From Allobogoriella deserti (GTDB taxonomy: Bacteria > Actinomycetota > Actinomycetes > Actinomycetales > Actinomycetaceae), in the NCBI RefSeq assembly GCF_042680605.1, contig NZ_JBHUEE010000009.1, forward strand, positions 62,001 through 126,000: 64,000 bases of DNA. The letters are read 5' to 3'. Each line of letters begins with the position of its first letter. Position 1 is the first letter of the stretch. A program made the position numbers and the translations under genes. Of the stretch, positions 58,143 through 64,000 are shown piece after piece. Below the pieces are notes generated by a model, which worked only from the letters and a program-made list of their open reading frames with translations, made no database searches and was not told the DNA's origin.

Positions 58143-59504
58143 TCAGCCCAGCAGGCGCGCGGCGACGTCGTCCTCGAACGGCCCGACGACGACGAGCGAG
58201 CGGGGGGCGGCCGCCAGCTCGGCGGCCAGCTCGCGGACCTGCTCCGCCGTGACCTCGGAGATCCGCGCGATCAGCTCGTCGAGTCCGACGAACTCGCCGT
58301 GCACGATCTCCGCGCGTCCGAGCCGGGACATCCGGGAGCCGTTGTCCTCCAGGCCGAGCACCATGTTGCCGCGGAGCTGGCCGATCCCGCGCTCGAGCTC
58401 GTCCTGGGTAATGCCACGGTCGGCCAGGCGCTGCCACTCCTGGCCGAGCAGCTCGGTGACGGCCTCGACATTGCCCGGTGCGCACCCGGCGTACAGCCCG
58501 AAGGTGCCCGCCTCGGCGTAGGAGGAGGCGAACGCATAGGTCGCGTAGGCCAGCCCCCGCTTCTCCCGGACCTCCTGGAACAGGCGGGAACTCATCCCGC
58601 CGCCGAGGATGGTGGTCAGCACGGACAGGGTGAAGCGCCGCTCGTCGCCGGCGGTGATGCTCGGTCCGCCGAGCAGGACGTTGGCCTGCTCGGTGCGCCG
58701 CGTGATCGTCATGGCCCGGCCGGTCGAGGGCAGCAACGCCGCGTCGGCGCCACCCGCCCCGTTGCCCCGCCGGGCTGCCGGAACGGCGGCCTCGTCGAGC
58801 TGCCAGCCCCCGCGGCGGACGGCGTCGAGGACCCGGCCGCACAGCGCGTCGTGGTCGACGCTGCCCGCGGCGGTGACGACCAGCTCCGCGGGCACGTAGG
58901 TCCGGCCGTAGTGGTCCAGGACGGCGCTGCGCGGGACGGCTCGGATCGTCTCAGGTGTGCCACCGATGGGGCGGCCGAGCGGGTGCTCGCCGAGGACGGC
59001 GAGGGCGAAGCGCTCGTGCGCGACGTCCATCGGGTCGTCGTCGTTCATGGCGAGCTCTTCGAGGATCACCCCGCGCTCGGTCTCGAGCTCGGCGGCGTCG
59101 AGCCGGGCGGAGGTCACCATGTCGAGAATGACCTCGGCGGCCATGGGAACGTCGACGTCGAGCACTCGCGCGTAGTACGCCGTGTGCTCCTTGCCGGTGG
59201 CGGCGTTCGCCTCACCCCCGACGGCGTCGAACGCCTCGGCGATGTCGAGCGCCGAGCGGGAGGGGGTGCCCTTGAACAGCAGGTGCTCGAGGAAGTGCGT
59301 CGAGCCGTGGTGCCCGTCGGACTCGTCGCGCGAGCCGACCGCGACCCACGCCCCGACCGCCGTCGAGCGCTGGCCGGGCATCTCCTCGGTGAGCACCCGG
59401 ATCCCGCCGGGCAGGACGGAGCGCCGGATGACGCTGCCGTCCTGCTCGGCGGTCAGCTGGGTGCCGGGGGCCCCGGAAGGGCCGAGGACGAGCGGCTGAG
59501 GCAT
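58143..59504 (-). CDS. M16 (pitrilysin-type) zinc metallopeptidase
   Basis: Processing-peptidase-like M16B protein of 453 residues. The inverted zinc motif HFLEH is at 70-74 (His70, Glu73, His74) with the third ligand Glu150 in TERGVILEELAM, so it should be active. The substrate-binding R/Y region appears as VREKRGLAYATYAF in the second half. This gene lies just downstream of pnp in most actinobacteria. It starts 2 nt after the pnp stop, with its ribosome site inside pnp. Its physiological substrate is unknown. Confidence 0.93.
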   Translation of the reverse strand: MPQPLVLGPSGAPGTQLTAEQDGSVIRRSVLPGGIRVLTEEMPGQRSTAVGAWVAVGSRDESDGHHGSTHFLEHLLFKGTPSRSALDIAEAFDAVGGEANAATGKEHTAYYARVLDVDVPMAAEVILDMVTSARLDAAELETERGVILEELAMNDDDPMDVAHERFALAVLGEHPLGRPIGGTPETIRAVPRSAVLDHYGRTYVPAELVVTAAGSVDHDALCGRVLDAVRRGGWQLDEAAVPAARRGNGAGGADAALLPSTGRAMTITRRTEQANVLLGGPSITAGDERRFTLSVLTTILGGGMSSRLFQEVREKRGLAYATYAFASSYAEAGTFGLYAGCAPGNVEAVTELLGQEWQRLADRGITQDELERGIGQLRGNMVLGLEDNGSRMSRLGRAEIVHGEFVGLDELIARISEVTAEQVRELAAELAAAPRSLVVVGPFEDDVAARLLG

Positions 59505-59506
59505 CC

Positions 59507-61861
59507 TCAGGCGTCGGTCTCCGCGGCGTCGCCGCCGTCGGAGGCGTCCCCGCCGCGGCGCGTGCGCGTGCGCTGGCGACGGCGGCGGCCACCCTCGCGG
59601 CGGGCCTCGCCGTCGGAGCCGTCCTCCGGCGAGTGGCCGGCCGGAGCGGACTCGCCGTCCGCCGAGGCCCCGGACTCCTCGTCCTCGACGACTGCGTGCA
59701 GCGAGAGCTTGCCGCGCTGGTCGATCTCGGCGAGCTCGACCTGGACCTTGTCGCCGACGTTCAGCACGTCCTCGACCGAGTCGACGCGCTTGCCACCGAC
59801 GAGGCGGCGGATCTGCGAGATGTGCAGCAGGCCGTCCTTGCCCGGAGTGAGGGAGACGAAGGCACCGAAGGAGGTCGTCTTGACGACCGTGCCGACGAAC
59901 CGTTCCCCGACCTCCGGCATCTGCGGGTTCGCGATGGCGTTGATCGCCTGGCGGGCCGCCTCGGCCGACGGGCCGTCGGTGGCGCCGATGTAGACGGTGC
60001 CGTCGTCCTCGATGGTGATGTCGGCGCCGGTGTCCTCCTGGATCTGGTTGATCATCTTGCCCTTGGGGCCGATGACCTCACCGATCTTGTCCACCGGCAC
60101 GTGCACGGTCAGCACGCGGGGCGCCGTCGGAGCCATCTCGTCCGGGGCGTCGATGGCCTCGTTCATCACGTCGAGGATGTACAGGCGCGCATCGCGGGCC
60201 TGGGTGAGCGCCGCGGCGAGCACCGAGGCGGGGATCCCGTCGAGCTTGGTGTCGAGCTGGATGGCGGTGACGAACTCGCGGGTGCCCGCAACCTTGAAGT
60301 CCATGTCGCCGAAGGCGTCCTCGGCGCCGAGGATGTCGGTCAGCGCCGCGTAGCGGGTCTCGCCCTCGACCTCGTCCGACATCAGACCCATCGCGATACC
60401 TGCCACCGGCGCGCGCAGCGGCACACCGGCGTTGAGCATGGCGAGGGTGGAGGCGCACACCGATCCCATCGAGGTCGATCCGTTGGACCCGAGGGCCTCG
60501 GAAACCTGCCGGATGGCGTACGGGAACTCCTCGCGCGTGGGCAGCACCGGAACGAGCGCGCGCTCGGCGAGCGCACCGTGCCCGATCTCGCGGCGCTTGG
60601 GCGATCCCACGCGGCCGGTCTCACCGGTGGAGTACGGCGGGAAGTTGTAGTTGTGCATGTACCGCTTGCGGGTGACCGGGCTGAGCGTGTCGAGCTGCTG
60701 CTCCATGCGCAGCATGTTCAGCGTGGTCACGCCCAGGATCTGGGTCTCGCCGCGCTCGAACAGCGCCGAACCGTGCACCCGCGGGAGCACCTCGACCTCG
60801 GCCGAGAGGGTGCGGATGTCCTTCAGCCCGCGGCCGTCGATCCGCACGCCGTCGGTCAGCACGCGGCGGCGGATGGCGTCCTTGGTGACTGAGCGGTAGG
60901 CAGCGGCGAGCTCCTTCTCACGCTCACCGAACCGGTCACCGAGCGCCTCGAGCATGCGGTTCTTGATCTCGTCGAGCTTGCTCTCGCGCTCCTGCTTGCC
61001 GACGATCTGGATGGCGTCGGCGAGTTCGCCACGCACCTGCTCCTCGACGGCGGCGTAGGCGTCGTCGGCGTAGTCCGGGAACAGGGGGAACTCCGCCGTC
61101 GGCTTGGCGGTCGCGGCGGCCAGCTCGGACTGTGCCTCGCACAGGGCCCGGATGAAGGGCTTGGCGGCCTCGAGTCCCTCGGCCACGACCTCCTCGGTCG
61201 GCGCCCCCGCGCCCTGCTCCTTGATGAGCGTCCAGGCGTTGTCGGTGGCCTCGGCCTCGACCATCATGATCGCCACGTCGTCACCGACGATGCGACCGGC
61301 CACGACCATCGAGAAGACGGCGTTCTCCAGTTCGCTGTAGCGCGGGAACGCGACCCAGTGGCCGTCGATCAGCGCCAGGCGGGTACCGCCGATCGGGCCG
61401 GAGAAGGGCAGCCCGGAGATCTGCGTGGAGATCGAGGCGGCGTTGATCGCGACGACGTCGTAGGCGTCGTCGGGGTGCACGGCGAGGATGGTCTCGACGA
61501 GCTGGACCTCATTGCGCAGGCCCTTGACGAACGACGGCCGCAGCGGCCGGTCGATGAGTCGGCAGGCGAGGATGGCCTCGGTCGAGGGTCGGCCCTCGCG
61601 GCGGAAGAACGAGCCGGGGATCTTGCCGGCGGCGTACTGGCGCTCCTCGACGTCGACGGTGAGCGGGAAGAAGTCGAACTGCTCTTTGGGGTGCTTACCC
61701 ACCGAGGTGGCGGACAGCACCATCGTCTCGTCGTCGAGATAGGCGACGGCGGAGCCGGCGGCCTGACGGGCCAGACGGCCCGTCTCGAAACGGACGGTGC
61801 GGGTGCCGAACTTGCCGTTGTCGATGACGGCTTCGGCGGACGTGATCTCGGGACCCTCCAC
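59507..61861 (-). CDS. pnp: Polyribonucleotide nucleotidyltransferase
   Basis: Phosphorolytic 3'-5' exoribonuclease; with RNase J it dominates mRNA decay. The 784 residues contain two RNase PH-like domains (SFFRREGRPSTEAILACRLIDRPLRP; FPPYSTGETGRVGSPKRREIGHGALAERAL). A KH domain (VIGPKGKMINQIQEDTGADI) and an S1 domain (GTVVKTTSFGAFVSLTPGKDGLLHISQI) follow, then a Glu/Gly/Arg-rich tail of about 60 residues. GTG start with AAGGAG. It follows rpsO with a terminator hairpin between, the conserved rpsO-pnp order. The 180-nt leader might carry autoregulatory structure. Confidence 0.96.
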   Translation of the reverse strand: MEGPEITSAEAVIDNGKFGTRTVRFETGRLARQAAGSAVAYLDDETMVLSATSVGKHPKEQFDFFPLTVDVEERQYAAGKIPGSFFRREGRPSTEAILACRLIDRPLRPSFVKGLRNEVQLVETILAVHPDDAYDVVAINAASISTQISGLPFSGPIGGTRLALIDGHWVAFPRYSELENAVFSMVVAGRIVGDDVAIMMVEAEATDNAWTLIKEQGAGAPTEEVVAEGLEAAKPFIRALCEAQSELAAATAKPTAEFPLFPDYADDAYAAVEEQVRGELADAIQIVGKQERESKLDEIKNRMLEALGDRFGEREKELAAAYRSVTKDAIRRRVLTDGVRIDGRGLKDIRTLSAEVEVLPRVHGSALFERGETQILGVTTLNMLRMEQQLDTLSPVTRKRYMHNYNFPPYSTGETGRVGSPKRREIGHGALAERALVPVLPTREEFPYAIRQVSEALGSNGSTSMGSVCASTLAMLNAGVPLRAPVAGIAMGLMSDEVEGETRYAALTDILGAEDAFGDMDFKVAGTREFVTAIQLDTKLDGIPASVLAAALTQARDARLYILDVMNEAIDAPDEMAPTAPRVLTVHVPVDKIGEVIGPKGKMINQIQEDTGADITIEDDGTVYIGATDGPSAEAARQAINAIANPQMPEVGERFVGTVVKTTSFGAFVSLTPGKDGLLHISQIRRLVGGKRVDSVEDVLNVGDKVQVELAEIDQRGKLSLHAVVEDEESGASADGESAPAGHSPEDGSDGEARREGGRRRRQRTRTRRGGDASDGGDAAETDA

Positions 61862-62045
61862 GGGTACTCCTTACTTCTCGACCCGCCCGGCGGTCGACGG
61901 CCTTCGATCGAGGCCCACGGACAGCACTGCGTTCCGGAGGCCACTACCGAGGACCGGACGTACCTGACGAGCGGGGTGGTGGTTCGGTTGTTGAGTTGTC
62001 GAGTTGGTCGTTCACGGGTGGCGCCGGAGGGCGCCCCCGCATGCA

Positions 62046-62079
62046 CGACCGGCCCGGACGGAAGAGTCCGGGCCGGTCG
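62046..62079 (-). terminator. Hairpin after rpsO
   Basis: A perfect 14-bp stem, 62046-62059 with 62066-62079 and a 6-nt loop, begins 6 nt past the rpsO stop. In other bacteria the rpsO-pnp hairpin partly terminates and is an RNase processing site controlling pnp. Confidence 0.85.
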
Positions 62080-62085
62080 ATGGCA

Positions 62086-62355
62086 TCAGCGGCGCAGGCC
62101 GAGCCGGGCGATGAGGCTGCGGTAACGCTCGATGTCCTCCTCGGCGAGGTGCGAGAGGAGACGCTTACGCTTACCGATGAGCAGCATCAGGCCGCGGCGC
62201 GAGTGGTGGTCGTGCGCGTGCGTCTTGAAGTGCTCGGTGAGGTCCGAGATTCGGCGCGTGAGCAGCGCCACCTGGACCTCCGGCGAACCGGTGTCACCCT
62301 CGTGGGTGGCGTACTCGCTGATGATGGACTGCTTGACGTCGGCATCGAGGGCCAT
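62086..62355 (-). CDS. rpsO: Ribosomal protein S15
   Basis: Small-subunit protein binding the central domain of 16S rRNA. The ATG at 62355, with AGGAGA, gives 89 residues, the standard length. MALDADVKQSIISEYATHEGDTGSPEVQVALLT, RISDLTEHFKTHAHDHHSRRGLMLLIGKRKRLL and YRSLIARLGLRR are canonical S15 sequences. It is followed by a hairpin and pnp, and ribF lies 173 nt upstream on the same strand. Confidence 0.97.
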   Translation of the reverse strand: MALDADVKQSIISEYATHEGDTGSPEVQVALLTRRISDLTEHFKTHAHDHHSRRGLMLLIGKRKRLLSHLAEEDIERYRSLIARLGLRR

Positions 62356-62528
62356 ACGGGTTCTCCTGAGGTCGTTGCACGGAGCGCCGGGGCCTGTTCT
62401 CCCGGGCATGCGTCAGCCGTGGCCGGCTTCAACGGCAGCATTCAGACTATCAGCCGCGTCCGGCAGCGGGGATCCCCGGCAGGTCCACGGCGGAGCGGTG
62501 TTCGCCACATCACTGCGGCGGTCCTCGG

Positions 62529-63524
62529 TCAGGGCTGGACCGGCACGGCCGGCCGGGCCGGCGCGGGCACGTCGAGGACCTGTGCCACGGTGGCGACGTC
62601 CTGGGCCATCTGGTCGAGCAGGGCCGGCACCCCGTCGAAGGTCACCTGCCCCCGCAGCCGCCGGAGGAGTTCGACCACGACCTCCTCGTCGTACAGGTCG
62701 AGGTCCGTGCGGCCGAGCACGTATGCCTCGACGGTGCGCTCGAGCCCCTGGAACGTCGGATTGGTGCCGACGGAGACGGCGGCGGGAAGCCGCTTGGAGG
62801 TGCCGTCGTCAGGCAGGTGGTCGGGGCGGATCAGCCAGCCGGCGTAGATGCCGTCGGCCGGGACGACGCCGAGGTCGTCGGCGCGCAGGTTCGCCGTCGG
62901 GTATCCGAGCGCCCGCCCGCGATGGGCACCGTGGACGACGACGCCGCGCACCCGGTGCGGGCGGCCGAGCACGCGAGCAGCTCCGGCCACGTCACCGGCC
63001 GACAGGAGCTCGCGGACCCAGGTCGAGGACCAGCGCCGGCCCGTCTCGGGGTCGGCGATGTCCTCGATGATCTCGACCGCGAAGCCAAGATGGCGTCCGA
63101 GCTCGGCCATCGTGTCCTTGTCGCCGGCGTTGTCCTTGCCGAAGCGCACGTCCTCCCCCACGATCACCGTGCGGGCGTGCAGCAGGTCGACGAGGTGCTC
63201 ACGGACGAACTGCTCGGGCCCGGCCTGGGCGAAGTCGAGCGAGTACGGCAGGACGAGGACCGCGTCCAGCCCGCTGGCCTCGAGCCGCTCGAGCCGGTCG
63301 GTCAGCGAGGCGATGAGCGTGAAGTCGCTCTCGGGCCGGTGCACCGTGGCCGGATGTGGGTCGAAGGTGATAGCGACCGACGTCAGAGAGGCGGTCTCGG
63401 CCTCGTTGACCGTGGCGGCGAGGACGACCTGGTGCCCGCGGTGGACGCCGTCGAACACGCCGAGGGTCGCAGCGGTCGGGCCGAGGTCGGCCGGGACCTC
63501 AGCGGCACCCCACCACACCTGCAC
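62529..63524 (-). CDS. ribF: Bifunctional riboflavin kinase / FAD synthetase
   Basis: Makes FMN and then FAD. The GTG at 63524, with AGGAGG, gives 331 residues. The N-terminal FAD-synthetase domain has TLGVFDGVHRGHQVVL, ITFDPHPATV, GEDVRFGKDNAG and SSTWVRELL. The C-terminal riboflavin-kinase domain has GRALGYPTANL, PADGIYAGW, VSVGTNPTF and DLYDEEVVVELLRRLRG. The 29-codon longer frame upstream lacks a ribosome site. ribF next to rpsO is the usual arrangement in high-GC Gram-positives. No FMN riboswitch is visible in the 140 nt upstream. Confidence 0.95.
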   Translation of the reverse strand: MQVWWGAAEVPADLGPTAATLGVFDGVHRGHQVVLAATVNEAETASLTSVAITFDPHPATVHRPESDFTLIASLTDRLERLEASGLDAVLVLPYSLDFAQAGPEQFVREHLVDLLHARTVIVGEDVRFGKDNAGDKDTMAELGRHLGFAVEIIEDIADPETGRRWSSTWVRELLSAGDVAGAARVLGRPHRVRGVVVHGAHRGRALGYPTANLRADDLGVVPADGIYAGWLIRPDHLPDDGTSKRLPAAVSVGTNPTFQGLERTVEAYVLGRTDLDLYDEEVVVELLRRLRGQVTFDGVPALLDQMAQDVATVAQVLDVPAPARPAVPVQP

Positions 63525-63664
63525 TGAAGCCTCCTGGGGAACTGCCGGGCACGGGTTCTTCGAGCCTAACGCCGATGACGGGTGGGAAAGTCCCGCCGTG
63601 GTCACTGTCACGGCATCGTCCGGTCGCGCCTCGTCGGGCTCGCCGCGGTCAGCCCGTCAGCCCG

Positions 63665-64000
63665 TCAGCCGACGAGAATGCCGGCGAGGGCCGCGGACAT
63701 GAGGTTGCCGAGGGTACCTCCGGCCACGGCGCGGATGCCGAGCTTGGCGATGACGCCACGCTGCTCGGGCGCGAGCCGCCCGAGTCCGCCGAGCAGGATG
63801 GCCAACGAGCCGAGGTTGGCGAAGCCCGTCAGAGCGAAGGTGACGATCGCCTGGGTCTTGGCGGTGAACTCCTCCGCGCGCGGCGCGAAGTCGGAGAAGG
63901 CCACGAACTCGTTGAGGATGACCTTCTGGCCGAGGAAGCTGCCGGCCTCGACCGCTTCGCTGACCGGGACACCGACGGCGGCCATGACCGGGGCGAAGAC
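63665..64000 (-). CDS. NupC-family concentrative nucleoside transporter (5' part missing)
   Basis: C-terminal 111 residues of a nucleoside:cation symporter, running off the right edge of the window. VFAPVMAAVGVPVSEAVEAGSFLGQKVILNEFVAFSDF, TFALTGFANLGSLAILLGGLGRLAPEQR and AKLGIRAVAGGTLGNLMSAALAGIL match the conserved NupC C-terminal core, including the FANLGS substrate/cation motif. The ATG at 63985 is internal. It ends 140 bp upstream of ribF on the same strand, so readthrough into ribF is possible. Confidence 0.88.
   Translation of the reverse strand, partial: VFAPVMAAVGVPVSEAVEAGSFLGQKVILNEFVAFSDFAPRAEEFTAKTQAIVTFALTGFANLGSLAILLGGLGRLAPEQRGVIAKLGIRAVAGGTLGNLMSAALAGILVG

Noticed and set aside
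59955..59995. A RecA-NDp-like sequence (GTCGGTG followed by TAGACG)
   Set aside because: The spacer is 9 nt, and it lies inside pnp on the antisense strand with no gene downstream.
1..64000. tRNA, rRNA, IS elements, prophage or integrated islands
   Set aside because: No cloverleaf, transposase, integrase or composition shift was recognised by eye; a tRNAscan and IS search would settle it.

Overview
This 64-kb window is high-GC chromosomal DNA from an actinobacterium. GC-rich codon use, GTG starts, leaderless promoters, MraZ/RsmH/FtsL/FtsI/MurE, ClgR, LexA boxes of the GAAC-N4-GTTC type, DUF3040, DUF3046 and GluABCD all point to Actinomycetota. The gene orders dinG-hflX, miaA-dapF, recX-recA-DUF3046 and ftsK-rnj-dapA would fit the Micrococcales, but the order cannot be proved from this window. 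Coding density is very high and I see no phage, IS element, CRISPR array, rRNA or tRNA. One 98-base run of N marks an assembly gap at 26041-26138.

Layout. 1-4.7 kb (minus): the division and cell-wall (dcw) cluster mraZ-rsmH-ftsL-ftsI-murE, with murE cut by the window edge. 5-13 kb: a DUF3040 membrane protein, dinB, a spermidine-synthase-like protein, a cold-shock protein, an MFS transporter, a PAC2 protein and a HelD-like helicase. 13-15.3 kb: serA and an aldo/keto reductase. 15.4-22.9 kb: a DNA-damage and housekeeping block (nrdR, an SOS-controlled LysM protein divergent from lexA, ldh, dinG, hflX, an RsmC-like methyltransferase). 22.9-28 kb: dapF-miaA, two YbjN proteins, an 81-bp tandem repeat array, miaB. 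28-31.6 kb: the gluABCD-type amino-acid ABC transporter. 31.6-38.8 kb: recX-recA-DUF3046 (minus) and a very large Lhr helicase (plus). 38.9-47 kb: a small secreted protein, aroD-nei, clgR, cinA-pgsA, a CapA-like protein, ftsK. 47-57 kb: a TetR/membrane-protein pair, RNase J, a sugar ABC importer without its own ATPase, dapA, an acetyltransferase, a BCCT transporter and dapB. 57-64 kb: a hydrolase, an M16 peptidase, pnp, rpsO, ribF and the 3' part of a NupC-like nucleoside transporter.

How the genes work together. dapA, dapB, dapF and murE supply and use diaminopimelate for lysine and peptidoglycan; mraZ to murE make the division machinery. The most coherent regulatory story is DNA damage. Three genes carry the RecA-NDp promoter pattern (TGTCRGTG-N8-TANNNT) associated with PafBC: the LysM gene next to lexA, recA, and (with two deviations) lhr. 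The first two also carry perfect LexA boxes, and lexA has its own box over its promoter. recA, the putative division inhibitor and an accessory helicase would therefore be induced by two layered damage responses.

Starts were reset from the longest open frames using ribosome-binding sites, operon overlaps, or a -10 box lying 6-7 nt upstream of ATG/GTG. The last pattern recurs at 14 genes and suggests widespread leaderless transcription. I found no clear new multi-gene system. The best candidates for something new are the gene-end-derived 81-bp repeat array, the GTGG-pair clusters upstream of mraZ, and the layered damage promoters.
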